Below are positions 1 through 8,792 of a stretch of 64,000 nt of DNA, piece by piece (position 1 is the stretch's first letter; every line of letters starts with the position of its first letter). Made by a program: the position numbers and the translations under genes. Below the pieces are notes generated by a model. The model searched no databases and was not told the DNA's origin. It was given only the letters and a program-made list of their open reading frames with translations. Source of the DNA: Flavobacterium weaverense (GTDB taxonomy: Bacteria > Bacteroidota > Bacteroidia > Flavobacteriales > Flavobacteriaceae); assembly GCF_003688495.1 (NCBI RefSeq), contig NZ_REFH01000007.1:186001-250000 (forward strand), in the 5' to 3' direction.

Positions 1-353
1 CAAAAGATCACGAATGGATTAGTATTGAAGGCGATATCGCAACAGTAGGAATCACAGATTTTGCACAAAAAGAACTAGGAGATATTGTTTATGTTGAAGT
101 AGAAACTTTAGATCAAACTTTAGAGAAGGATGAAGTTTTTGGAACAGTAGAAGCAGTTAAGACAGTTTCCGATTTGTTTCTTCCTTTAGCAGGTGAAATT
201 ATTGCTTTCAATGACGATTTAGAAAGTAATCCAGAAAGCGTAAATTCTGATCCATACGGAGCAGGATGGATGATTAAAATTAAAATAGCAAATATGGATG
301 AAGTAGAAGGTTTACTTTCTAGCGAATCTTATAAAGAACTAATAGGTGCATAA
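1..353 (+). CDS. gcvH: Glycine cleavage system H protein, 5' truncated by the window edge
   Basis: This is the C-terminal part of the lipoyl carrier of the glycine cleavage system, which shuttles the aminomethyl intermediate between the P, T and L proteins. Reading begins in frame at base 3 with KDHEWISIEGD and continues through GDIVYVEVE to the lipoylation motif GTVEAVKTVSDLF, whose Lys is the lipoyl attachment site. The end, NPESVNSDPYGAGWM, is typical of the family. Only about ten N-terminal residues appear to be missing. The TAA at 351-353 overlaps the GTG start of the next gene, so the two are probably co-transcribed. In flavobacteria this gene commonly lies beside sprA, which would be off the left edge; that is an inference. 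Confidence 0.95.
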   Translation, partial: KDHEWISIEGDIATVGITDFAQKELGDIVYVEVETLDQTLEKDEVFGTVEAVKTVSDLFLPLAGEIIAFNDDLESNPESVNSDPYGAGWMIKIKIANMDEVEGLLSSESYKELIGA

Positions 354-723
354 AAACCTTTATTTTTGGGCCGCATTAATCTGGTCTGGAGTAATTGCTT
401 TTTTCTGTTTGGCACAATTTGAATCGGTTCCTTTAGGAGATGTCACAAACATCGATAAGTTGGTTCATTCTTTTTTTCATTTTGTATTGACTACTTTAAG
501 CTTTTTATTTTTTAAAAGTAAGTTGGCTTCAAAGAGTTCTATAAAACCATTGTTGTTTTCATTTCTCTTTTCCGTTTTATTTGGAATCGGTATTGAAGGA
601 GCGCAGAATTTAATGACTACCACCAGGCAAGCCGATGTATATGATGTAGTGGCAAACATGACTGGTGCGACTTTATCACTATTATTTATTATTTTATTTG
701 GTTTGAATAAAAAAAGCAGATAA
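346..723 (+). CDS. VanZ-like small membrane protein
   Basis: This encodes a 125-residue hydrophobic protein with about four membrane helices. DKLVHSFFHF near residues 37-46 and a later GIEGAQNLMTTTRQADVYDV block match the VanZ-like family, in which a D/H-containing first half and an E-x-x-Q second half are conserved. The family is named after a teicoplanin-resistance accessory protein, but copies next to gcvH are of unknown function. The start is a GTG overlapping the gcvH stop by 8 bp; no internal Met gives a complete first helix, so the GTG is preferred. A terminator follows 12 bp downstream. Confidence 0.8.
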   Translation: MHKNLYFWAALIWSGVIAFFCLAQFESVPLGDVTNIDKLVHSFFHFVLTTLSFLFFKSKLASKSSIKPLLFSFLFSVLFGIGIEGAQNLMTTTRQADVYDVVANMTGATLSLLFIILFGLNKKSR

Positions 724-734
724 AAGTACAACCT

Positions 735-762
735 AAAAATCCCGCAATAGCGGGATTTTTTG
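735..762 (+). terminator. Rho-independent terminator after the VanZ-like gene
   Basis: An AATCCCGC / GCGGGATT stem with a 4-base loop runs directly into TTTTTT. It closes the gcvH-VanZ transcript. Confidence 0.9.
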
Positions 763-900
763 CCTTTAAAATATCCTACATTTCAATTTCAAAATTCTTA
801 AAATGCTGTCTCTAGAATAGTACAAAGAAATCATAAGGTGTTTCAATTCCCCTAAAGCTATAAATGGAAGTATTATTTAGAAATTATGTGATATAAAATG

Positions 901-908
901 TATTTTTG
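901..908 (+). promoter_or_regulatory. Candidate -7 element for deoC
   Basis: TATTTTTG fits the Bacteroidota -7 consensus TAnnTTTG and lies 37 bp before the deoC ATG. No clear TTG is seen at the -33 distance, so this is a weaker call than the paired promoters elsewhere in the window. Confidence 0.45.
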
Positions 909-945
909 TCAGTCTGGATTTTTGTAATTACAAAAGAAAAAAATT

Positions 946-1689
946 ATGAATATTAAGCAATATTTAGATTCTACTTATTTAAAAACTGCCGAACAAGCTG
1001 ATATTAGTGAAGCAGAAAACATTGGCATATTCACAGAATTTATTCAGGAAGCTATCGACGAAAATTTCAAGCTAATTATGATTCGTCCTAATCGAGTTGC
1101 CTTAGCTAAAGAAATGATTGCTGAAGCTAAATCTACTGTGCAAATAGGAACTGTGATTGATTTTCCAGAAGGAAAATCTTCTCTAGAGGAAAAGCTTCAC
1201 GAAGCTAAAGTCGCAATAAATAACGGTGCAGATGATCTTGATTTTGTTTGTAATTACGAAGCTTTCAAAAACGGAGATATAGATTTAGTAAAAGAAGAAA
1301 TTAGGGAATGTACAGAGTTAGGACTGCTAAATAATAAAGTTGTAAAATGGATTATTGAAGTGGCTGCATTAAATGAAAAAGAAATAATTCAGTTGTCAAG
1401 CTTAATTAAAAATGTTGTTATTTCTACTTTCCAAGAAGATTGTTTTTCAAAGGTTTTTGTAAAATCATCAACTGGATTTTATAAAACAGAAAATAATTTA
1501 CCGAACGGTGCAACCATCCCTGCAATAAAAATGATGGTAGAAAACGCATCGCCACTTCCTATTAAAGCCGCTGGAGGAGTTCGTACTTATGACGAAGCTG
1601 TTGCAATGATTAAATTAGGAGTAAAGCGCATAGGCACTTCTGGCGCAAAAATGATAGCAAATGGTCAAAGCTCTAATGATGAATATTAA
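946..1689 (+). CDS. deoC: Deoxyribose-phosphate aldolase
   Basis: This enzyme cleaves 2-deoxyribose 5-phosphate to glyceraldehyde 3-phosphate and acetaldehyde in deoxynucleoside catabolism; it is cytosolic. The 247-residue protein is a TIM-barrel class I aldolase. The Schiff-base lysine is K173 in FVKSSTGFY, the second active-site lysine is K207 in IKAAGGVRT, and D97/D99 in ADDLDFV match the catalytic Asp region. ATG 946 gives the usual N terminus. The stop lies 19 bp before the likely start of the RemB-like gene, suggesting one transcript. Confidence 0.93.
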   Translation: MNIKQYLDSTYLKTAEQADISEAENIGIFTEFIQEAIDENFKLIMIRPNRVALAKEMIAEAKSTVQIGTVIDFPEGKSSLEEKLHEAKVAINNGADDLDFVCNYEAFKNGDIDLVKEEIRECTELGLLNNKVVKWIIEVAALNEKEIIQLSSLIKNVVISTFQEDCFSKVFVKSSTGFYKTENNLPNGATIPAIKMMVENASPLPIKAAGGVRTYDEAVAMIKLGVKRIGTSGAKMIANGQSSNDEY

Positions 1690-1708
1690 ATTGAAAAAGC
1701 AAATGCGC

Positions 1709-3832
1709 ATGAATAAAATACTGATAGCATTATTTGTAGCATTTTTTTCTTGTTCAATGTATGCACAAGATGTTTCTAGTATTTCTGTCCAATCCGGTAA
1801 TTCTGCGGAGCGCTTTCCAGTTTTTCCTAACTGTCAAAATTTACAATTTAAAGTACTAGAGAATTGCTTTTATAATGAAGTTCAAGATTTTGTGTTTAGT
1901 AATTTTGAGGTTCCGGCCCATTTGAAAGAAAATAACTTTCAAGGAAATGTAAAAGTACTTTTCGAAGTGGATAGCAATGGTATATTTAAAGTCATTTACG
2001 TAAATGCAAGTGATGAAAAATTAATCCAAGAGACTGGAAGAGTTTTTTCGAAAATGCCAAAAATTGAGCCGTCAACTTATAATGGCAAACCTACCTATGC
2101 AAAGTTCACAATGAACATTGCTATTCCATTAAAATCAAGCGAACTGCTCTCGCAGGAAGCTTTGGCGAAAGCCGAATTCGTACCAAATAAAACAGCGCAA
2201 CTAACAGAACTAGATAGCATCGTTTATAAAAAATATGATAGTCCAGAATTTGACAGTCATTTAAATGTTCCGTTTTCCCATAGTTACTATGCTCAATTTG
2301 ACGCATCGCTAAATCAAATGGGAAGTAATAATCATACTGCATCAAAACCATATACGTACGCAGAAGTTTCTAAATATTATAATCTTAAGGCAGTTAATCA
2401 AGGACTGAAGAAGAAAGCTACCAGCTGGTGGGAACGAAAATTATGGAATGAGAATACTGTCGAAATTAAAGGCGAAGATTACTGGTTTACACTAAATCCT
2501 ATATTCGATTTGCAAGTGGGAAAGGCTTCTAAAAGCGAATCGTCTTATACTTACGTAAATACTCGTGGTATTAATTTTCGTGGAGGATTAGGTTCTACAC
2601 TTAATTTTACTACAACTGTATTTGAAAGTCAAGGCCGTTTTGCTGATTATTACAACCGTTATGCTGAATCTATAAAGCCCGCAGGTGGAAATCCAGCGAT
2701 TGTTCCAGGAATGGGAATTGCTAAAGGTTTTAAATCGGATGGATATGATTTCCCTTTGGCGGAAGCTAATTTAACATTTGCGCCAAGTAAATACATTGAT
2801 TTACAACTAGGGTACGGAAGAAACTTTATAGGTGATGGATATCGTTCTTTATTGGAAAGTGATGGCGCGAGTCCTTATCCTTATTTCAAACTAAACACCA
2901 AATTTTGGAAAATTAAGTATACTAATACGTACATGTGGCTTAAGGATGTTAGACCAGATGTTACAATTGAGCGCACTTATGCGACAAAATTTATGGCAAA
3001 TCATTATTTGAGTTGGAATGTTTCTAACCGTTTAAATCTTGGTTTCTTTGAATCAGTTATATGGACAAATACAAATGATAGGGGATTTGATATTAGTTTT
3101 GTAAACCCAATAATATTTTATAGATCAGTAGAATTTGCATCTTCTGCTCGAAGTGGAAATGCAGTTTTAGGATTGACTTATAAGTATAAATGGAGCAATC
3201 AAATTAATTTTTATGGACAGTTTATTTTAGATGAATTTTCTCTTAGCGACATCAAAGCGCGAGATAATAGTTGGAAAAATAAATATGGATATTAACTAGG
3301 AGTAAAATATTACAATGCTTTTAAAATTGATAATCTATTACTTCAGTTAGAATACAATCATGTACGTCCATATGTTTATTCTCACAGTATTGCAATCACT
3401 AATTATGGACACAATAATCAAAGCATTGGTCATCAATGGGGTGGTAACTTTCAAGAGTTAATAGCTATTGCAAGATATCACAAAGGAAGATATTTTGCTG
3501 ATGCAAAATTTACAATGGGAACGAGAGGTTTGGATTTTGACACAACGGATAATTCTTTTAATTATGGAGGTAATATTTATAAAGATTACGATGAAAATCG
3601 CCCATTTGACAGTGGCGTAAAAGTGGGACAAGGAAATAAAACTTCGTTATTTATTGCTGATGTTCAAGCAGGTTATTTAGTAAATCCTGCAACTAATTTA
3701 AAGCTTTATGGAAGTGTAATTTATAGAAGTTTTGACCCTACTAAAAACACAGCTACGACATTTACGGAAAGTACAAGTTGGTTTAGTTTAGGACTACGAG
3801 CTGATATCTTTAATTGGTATTTTGATTATTAG
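1709..3832 (+). pseudogene. RemB/Wzi-like outer membrane protein gene interrupted by an in-frame TAA
   Basis: A signal peptide (MNKILIALFVAFFSCSMYAQ) precedes a domain of about 100 residues resembling a TonB C-terminal fold (FQGNVKVLFEVDSNG onward) and a long beta-barrel rich in aromatic, alternating strands, as in Wzi-type capsule and gliding proteins. Codon 529 (3293-3295) is TAA. Directly after it the same frame is open for another 178 codons (3296-3829) and contains the conserved-looking LLQLEYNHVRPYVYSH and IGHQWGGNFQEL. Full length would be about 707 residues, against 528 up to the stop. The position after deoC, in the gcvH neighbourhood, recalls remB of F. johnsoniae; that is from memory and was not searched. 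A CAA (Gln) to TAA change is the simplest explanation. Start 1709 was chosen for the signal peptide; 1703 is an alternative. Sequencing error remains possible. Confidence 0.8.
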
Positions 3833-3873
3833 TATTTATTTTAGAGATTGATATTCTTTTTATGAATTGTTTT

Positions 3874-3904
3874 TTGCCAAATCCCTTTTGATAACCTACT
3901 TTTG
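3874..3904 (+). promoter_or_regulatory. Promoter for the haem/cytochrome oxidase genes
   Basis: A TTG at 3874-3876, a 20-bp spacer and TACTTTTG at 3897-3904 match the Bacteroidota -33/-7 pattern. It lies 33 bp before the TTG start of the haem O synthase gene. Confidence 0.75.
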
Positions 3905-3937
3905 CAAAAGTTTTTACATAGCAAATAAACATTAGCA

Positions 3938-4840
3938 TTGAACGCAACACAAAGTACACTTTCATTAAAATCTGTTTATATTGATTTCCGCGAGATCACT
4001 AAAGCACGTCTTGCTATTAGTGTAGTTTTTTCGTCGATAGCAGGATTTATGCTTGGAATCGCTGGTTTCGATTCACTGAATTGGATGACTTTGTTGAAGT
4101 TGGCAGTTGGTGGTTACTGTATGGTTGGTGCTTCTAATGCTTTTAACCAAGTTATTGAAAAAGATCTAGACGCTTTGATGGATCGTACTAAAAACCGTCC
4201 AGTTCCTGCGGGAAGGATGAGTAAGAGTACAGCATTGATTATTGCTAGTCTATTGACAATTATTGGAATTGTTTTACTGTACACCATCAATCCGAAAACA
4301 GCAATGTTTGGAGCGATATCAATATTTTTATATACAAGTCTTTATACGCCTTTAAAAACAATGACTTCGTTGTCTGTTTTTGTAGGAGCCTTTCCGGGAG
4401 CGATACCTTTTATGTTAGGTTGGGTTGCTGCAACTGGAGAATTTGGGATAGAAGCTGGAACTTTATTTTTGATACAGTTTTTTTGGCAATTCCCACATTT
4501 CTGGGCAATTGGATGGTTTTTGTATGAAGATTATGAAAAAGCGGGTTTCTTTATGTTGCCAACGGGTAAGAAAGACAAAGGAACTGCATTACAAGTTATT
4601 TTATATACCGTTTGGCTTATTCTAGCATCGCTATTACCAGCTTTAGGATTTACTGGTCAATTATTTATTACGCCAGTAGCAGCAGTGGTAGTTTTCTTGC
4701 TAGGATTATGGATGTTATTTTATTCCGTTAAGTTATACAAGTTGCGAACTGCAAAAGCAGCTAGGACCTTGATGTTAGTTAGTGTTATGTATATTACATT
4801 GTTACAGTTAGTTTATATATTTGATAAATTTTTAAGATAA
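3938..4840 (+). CDS. cyoE: Protohaem IX farnesyltransferase (haem O synthase)
   Basis: This enzyme transfers a farnesyl group to haem B to make haem O, the precursor of haem A for cytochrome oxidases; it is an integral membrane protein. The 300-residue protein has about eight to nine membrane helices and the UbiA-type polyprenyl-diphosphate motif NQVIEKDLDALMDRTKNR (residues about 70-87). A second Asp-rich region, YEDYEKAG, follows near residue 198. Translation appears to start at TTG 3938, because the following residues match the conserved N terminus and no ATG is suitable. The stop lies 2 bp before the next ATG, and the gene heads the cytochrome oxidase cluster. The name ctaB is equally used. 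Confidence 0.93.
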   Translation: MNATQSTLSLKSVYIDFREITKARLAISVVFSSIAGFMLGIAGFDSLNWMTLLKLAVGGYCMVGASNAFNQVIEKDLDALMDRTKNRPVPAGRMSKSTALIIASLLTIIGIVLLYTINPKTAMFGAISIFLYTSLYTPLKTMTSLSVFVGAFPGAIPFMLGWVAATGEFGIEAGTLFLIQFFWQFPHFWAIGWFLYEDYEKAGFFMLPTGKKDKGTALQVILYTVWLILASLLPALGFTGQLFITPVAAVVVFLLGLWMLFYSVKLYKLRTAKAARTLMLVSVMYITLLQLVYIFDKFLR

Positions 4841-4842
4841 TT

Positions 4843-5430
4843 ATGGAAATGATAATGACGGCAGAGGAGCAAAAATCTAGAAATGCAAGATCATATAAGT
4901 TGATTTTGTTATTTTCTATGGTTAGTATGATCATGATGTTTGCGGGACTTACGAGTGCGTTTGTGGTAAGTAAGTCACGAGTGGACTGGTTGAAGGATTT
5001 TCAATTACCCCCAGCATTTTATTACAGTACTATTGCAATTATTGGTTGTAGTGTGACTTTTCATTTGGCTAAAAAAGCGATTATGAAAGACGATCAAAGT
5101 AAAACGACAGTTTTTCTTTTAAGCACATTACTTCTTGGATTATTGTTTGTAGTTTTACAGTTTGTAGGTTTTGGGCAAATAGTTGAAAATGGCTATTATT
5201 TTACTGGTAGTGGAAGCTCAATAACTAGTACTTTTTTATACGTTGTTACGGTTGTGCACTTGATTCACCTTGCTGGTGGCTTGATTTCACTTCTAATTAT
5301 AATTTATAATCATTTTAAACAAAAATACAATTCATCTCAAACCCTTGGAATTGAACTAGGTGCAATGTACTGGCACTTTCTCGACTTATTGTGGGTTTAT
5401 TTGTTTTTATTTTTATATTTCTTTAAATAA
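4843..5430 (+). CDS. Cytochrome c oxidase subunit III, short form
   Basis: This is a 195-residue haem-copper oxidase subunit III with about five membrane helices. It ends with MYWHFLDLLWVYLF, the W-H-F-x-D-x-x-W-V-x-L signature of the last helix, and has VVHLIHLAGG in the penultimate region. It begins 3 bp after cyoE and is followed 42 bp later by a second subunit III gene. Subunits I and II are not in the window, so they are encoded elsewhere, as is usual in flavobacteria where they sit with the alternative complex III genes. Confidence 0.9.
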   Translation: MEMIMTAEEQKSRNARSYKLILLFSMVSMIMMFAGLTSAFVVSKSRVDWLKDFQLPPAFYYSTIAIIGCSVTFHLAKKAIMKDDQSKTTVFLLSTLLLGLLFVVLQFVGFGQIVENGYYFTGSGSSITSTFLYVVTVVHLIHLAGGLISLLIIIYNHFKQKYNSSQTLGIELGAMYWHFLDLLWVYLFLFLYFFK

Positions 5431-5472
5431 GAAAAAAACGTAAATTTGTGAACTTTTTAACGAATAACTTAT

Positions 5473-6450
5473 ATGGAATCGACAGTTACTACTGCTAATA
5501 GTGAAGAAAAAACTTGGGGAGGCAATAATGAGCCAATGGGAGCAAGTTATGGTAAATTGATGATGTGGTTTTTTATCGTATCGGATGCCTTAACGTTCTC
5601 AGGATTTCTTGCTGCTTACGGTTTTTCTAGATTTAAATTTATTGATACTTGGCCTATCGCTGATGAAGTGTTTACTCACTTTCCATTTTTCCACGGTGTA
5701 CCGGCTCCAATGTATTACGTTGCATTGATGACATTTATTTTGATTTTCTCATCTGTAACAATGGTCTTGGCTGTTGATGCAGGTCACCAGATGAAAAAAA
5801 ATAAAGTTATTCTTTATATGTTTTTAACCATTATTGGAGGTGTAATCTTCGTTGGTTCACAAGCATGGGAATGGAAAAACTTTATCAAAGGGGAATATGG
5901 TGCTGTCGAAACAAAAGGAGGTTCATTACTTCAATTTGTTGATAAAGATGGTAATCGTGTAGCTTTAGATGATTTTGCAGCTGATTTAGGGGAAGTAAGA
6001 ACGCAATTGACTAGAGACAAAGCAAAGTGGTTTATGAGTGAACCAAGCTTGCCATCGTATTCTGTTGCTGAAGTACAAGCCGGATTTAAAGCGCATCCTG
6101 AACTTTTGATTAGAACTGAGGTTTTGAATAAGGAAAAGCAAAAGACTATTTTATCTAGACAAGATTCAGAATCAAGATTAGGAGAAGCGCATTATGTCGT
6201 AGAAGGCGCTAACTTGATAAGAAATGAATACGGGAATAAATTATTTGCTGATTTCTTTTTCTTTATTACTGGTTTCCACGGATTTCACGTCATTACAGGT
6301 ATTATCATAAATATTATAATCTTTTTTAATGTTCTTATCGGGACTTATGAAAAGAGAAAAAGTTATGAAATGGTAGAAAAAGTTGGTCTTTATTGGCACT
6401 TTGTCGATTTAGTTTGGGTATTTGTATTCACAGTTTTCTATCTAGTTTAA
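5473..6450 (+). CDS. Cytochrome c oxidase subunit III, long form with a soluble insert
   Basis: This is a second subunit III, 325 residues, in the inner membrane. It shares the closing signature LYWHFVDLVWVFVFTVFY and the FITGFHGFHVITG helix with its neighbour. Between a membrane helix ending near residue 136 and the next one near residue 258 it carries about 120 polar residues (from VGSQAWEWKNF to GNKLFADFF) that the short form lacks. The insert is charged and without cysteines, so it probably forms an extramembrane domain. The duplication plus insertion suggests the two proteins take different places in one oxidase or supercomplex; this is an inference. Confidence 0.9.
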   Translation: MESTVTTANSEEKTWGGNNEPMGASYGKLMMWFFIVSDALTFSGFLAAYGFSRFKFIDTWPIADEVFTHFPFFHGVPAPMYYVALMTFILIFSSVTMVLAVDAGHQMKKNKVILYMFLTIIGGVIFVGSQAWEWKNFIKGEYGAVETKGGSLLQFVDKDGNRVALDDFAADLGEVRTQLTRDKAKWFMSEPSLPSYSVAEVQAGFKAHPELLIRTEVLNKEKQKTILSRQDSESRLGEAHYVVEGANLIRNEYGNKLFADFFFFITGFHGFHVITGIIINIIIFFNVLIGTYEKRKSYEMVEKVGLYWHFVDLVWVFVFTVFYLV

Positions 6451-6468
6451 TTTCAAAAAGTAATTATT

Positions 6469-6819
6469 ATGTCACACGAACACGTATCAAACATAGGTAG
6501 AATCTGGAAAGTTTTCGGAATATTGTCTGCCGTTACAATAGTAGAGGTTTACTTAGGAATAGTAAAACCAGATTTTCTTTTTATGAATGACTTTTTAGGT
6601 ATGAATATACTGAACTGGGTCTTTTATATCTTAACGATCTACAAAGCATATTACATTGTATGGGCATTTATGCACATGGAAGGTGAAAAAAGTACTTTAC
6701 GAAGTGCAGTTGTTTTTCCAGTAATTTTTCTGATTTTATATTTGCTCTTTATTCTTTTGACTGAAGGGGATTATATTTATGAGGTGTTTAAAAACTCTAG
6801 TATTAAATGGAATTTTTAA
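6469..6819 (+). CDS. Cytochrome c oxidase subunit IV-like protein
   Basis: This 116-residue protein has three predicted membrane helices. The start MSHEHVSNIGRIWKVFGILSA and the central YYIVWAFMHMEGE are typical of the short bacterial subunit IV family (CtaF/CyoD-like) that accompanies subunit III and stabilises the oxidase. It lies 18 bp after the long subunit III gene. A strong terminator 22 bp downstream ends this transcription unit. Confidence 0.88.
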   Translation: MSHEHVSNIGRIWKVFGILSAVTIVEVYLGIVKPDFLFMNDFLGMNILNWVFYILTIYKAYYIVWAFMHMEGEKSTLRSAVVFPVIFLILYLLFILLTEGDYIYEVFKNSSIKWNF

Positions 6820-6841
6820 AAAAATATTAATTCATAAAGAG

Positions 6842-6870
6842 GGTATCCATTTCGAGGGATACCTTTTTTT
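6842..6870 (+). terminator. Terminator after the oxidase subunit IV gene
   Basis: GGTATCC / GGATACC forms a perfect 7-bp stem with an 8-base loop, followed by seven T. It separates the structural oxidase genes from the SCO group, which starts 25 bp later. Confidence 0.88.
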
Positions 6871-6894
6871 ATATAATAAAATTGAAGCACAGTA

Positions 6895-7536
6895 ATGAAA
6901 AAAAATATTGTCCTTTTCGTTCTTTTCATATTACCTATAGTGGCTTATTTGTTTTTTGCCTCTGGTGTAAATGGATATACTAAATTACCAGTTCTAACTC
7001 CCAATACTACTGATTTCGGTAAATGGAATACGCTAGATGGTAAAGAAATAACCCTTGATGGAAAAGTTACTATTCTTGGTTTCTCAGGAACAGATCTTAA
7101 AAAAAACAGAGGTAATCTTTTCAACTTGAATCAAAAAATTTATCAAACGTATCATAAATTTAAAGATGTGCAGTTTGTAATTCTATGTCCAAAAGGTACA
7201 GAAGACGATGCCAAGAAAATAGTAGATGCATTTGCAATGTTTACTGATGTTGCACAATGGCGTTTTGTATTTGCATCCCCTGAAGAAATTGAAACCTATT
7301 ATTCTCAATTAAATTTAATAGAGAAGCTTGATGATAAATTAGGAACGTCAAAGGTTTATATCATCGATAAGAAAAGAAATCTACGTGGCAGAAAACAAGA
7401 GAAAGATAACAAAGAAGGCTATAATACATTTCATCCTGCTGAATTAAGCAATGAAATGTTAGACGATTTCAAGATTATTCTCTACGAATATAGAGCTGCA
7501 TTTAAGAAAAATAAAAACGCAACTAGAAAAATTTAA
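6895..7536 (+). CDS. Cys-less SCO/thioredoxin-fold-like protein anchored by an N-terminal helix
   Basis: A 213-residue protein of unknown role. Residues about 4-24 form one hydrophobic helix, possibly an uncleaved anchor. The rest reads like a thioredoxin fold: GKVTILGFSGTDLKKNRGNL, then QFVILCPKGTEDDA, then a TSKVYIIDKKRNLRGR strand-turn. These line up in order with the SCO protein encoded next (VLEFFFSTCPTICPK, ALIDKNGNIRCR), but the SCO copper/redox motif CxxxC is replaced by a segment without cysteine. It is therefore unlikely to bind copper in the SCO manner. It sits 11 bp before SCO in a likely operon with DUF420. The relationship is read by eye, not from a profile search. Confidence 0.65.
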   Translation: MKKNIVLFVLFILPIVAYLFFASGVNGYTKLPVLTPNTTDFGKWNTLDGKEITLDGKVTILGFSGTDLKKNRGNLFNLNQKIYQTYHKFKDVQFVILCPKGTEDDAKKIVDAFAMFTDVAQWRFVFASPEEIETYYSQLNLIEKLDDKLGTSKVYIIDKKRNLRGRKQEKDNKEGYNTFHPAELSNEMLDDFKIILYEYRAAFKKNKNATRKI

Positions 7537-7547
7537 TTTTAACAGTT

Positions 7548-8237
7548 ATGCTTAAAAATAAATCATACATAGGTATTTCATTTATCATCTTAATTTTTGG
7601 AATTTATGCTATTCCAAAAATAGTCGAACGAGTAAAGAATGGAAGTACAGTTCAAGGCGAAAGATTAGACCGTGTGAAACCAAAATCGGCTAACGAAGGG
7701 AAACTTATTAAAATTGGTGCTGTCCCGAAATTTGAATTAATAAATCAGGATAACATAAAAGTGACAAACGAGACCTATAAAAATAAGGTTTATGTTTTGG
7801 AATTTTTCTTTTCGACCTGTCCAACAATTTGTCCTAAGATGAATGAGAGTATGTTGATTCTTGAAAATACTTTCTTTGGTAATCCTAATTTTGGTATTGT
7901 TTCTATAACTATAAACCCAGAATTTGATACTCCGCAAGTACTGAAAGCGCACGCTAAAGAACTTGGAGTAAAATCTTCAAACTGGAACTTTTTAACTGGT
8001 GACAAAGATTATATTTTCAACTTAGCAAATAAGGGATTTAATTTATATGCAGGCGAAAATAAAAAAGTTGCAGGTGGATTTGAGCACTCAGGACTTTTTG
8101 CTTTAATCGATAAAAACGGTAATATTCGTTGCAGAAGTGACGATTATGGAAATCCAATATTATACTATGATGGTTTAGATAATAAAGGTGTTAGAGATAT
8201 TCAACAGGATATTAATATTTTATTAAAAGAGCAGTAA
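7548..8237 (+). CDS. SCO1/SenC family copper chaperone
   Basis: This 229-residue protein is anchored by an N-terminal helix (residues about 5-24) with the thioredoxin fold in the periplasm. FFFSTCPTICPKMNESM carries the CxxxC copper/redox motif, and the family's metal-ligand His is likely the one in AGGFEHSGLFALID. SCO proteins deliver copper to the CuA site of cytochrome oxidase subunit II or act as thiol-disulfide reductases, which fits the oxidase neighbourhood. The stop overlaps the next ATG by one base (8237), implying translational coupling. Confidence 0.93.
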   Translation: MLKNKSYIGISFIILIFGIYAIPKIVERVKNGSTVQGERLDRVKPKSANEGKLIKIGAVPKFELINQDNIKVTNETYKNKVYVLEFFFSTCPTICPKMNESMLILENTFFGNPNFGIVSITINPEFDTPQVLKAHAKELGVKSSNWNFLTGDKDYIFNLANKGFNLYAGENKKVAGGFEHSGLFALIDKNGNIRCRSDDYGNPILYYDGLDNKGVRDIQQDINILLKEQ

Positions 8238-8779
8238 TGGTAGATAATTCTTTAGAAAAGAAATATAACAAGTTGATTATAGCAGTTTCAATTGTGGTGC
8301 CACTAGTGGTTGCTATTTTATTTGGCGTTAAGCTTAAGGATTTTGGATTTGACGTGGAGCCACTTTCGTTTTTGCCGCCAATATATGCTACTACAAATGG
8401 TTTTACCGCGGTACTTCTAGTTGCTGCAGTGATTGCGATTAAAAATGGCAACAGAAAGCTTCATGAAAGGTTGATGACTACCGCAATTTCTCTGTCTGTT
8501 GCTTTTCTTGTAATGTATGTTGCTTATCACATGACTGCTGATTCCACTAAATTTGGTGGAGAAGGAACGATTAAATATGTTTATTTTTTTATCTTATTTA
8601 CTCATATTGTTTTGTCAATCGCAATAATTCCAATGGTTTTGATAACGTATGTTAGAGCATTAGCGAAAAATTTTGACAAGCATAAAAAGATTGCTAGGAT
8701 TACATTCCCAATCTGGCTATACGTTGCTGTTACTGGAGTGGTTGTTTATTTAATGATTTCCCCTTATTATGTTAACTAA
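8237..8779 (+). CDS. DUF420 family membrane protein
   Basis: This 180-residue protein has five predicted membrane helices. Conserved-looking features are NGFTAVLLVAAVIAIKNG, KLHERLMTTAIS, YVAYHM and FFILFTHIVLSI, with His residues inside helices as in DUF420 (a CtaM-like family associated with cytochrome oxidase assembly in some bacteria). The one-base overlap with SCO supports a role in oxidase maturation. The biochemical function is not established. Confidence 0.85.
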   Translation: MVDNSLEKKYNKLIIAVSIVVPLVVAILFGVKLKDFGFDVEPLSFLPPIYATTNGFTAVLLVAAVIAIKNGNRKLHERLMTTAISLSVAFLVMYVAYHMTADSTKFGGEGTIKYVYFFILFTHIVLSIAIIPMVLITYVRALAKNFDKHKKIARITFPIWLYVAVTGVVVYLMISPYYVN

Positions 8780-8792
8780 AACAAATTATAGA

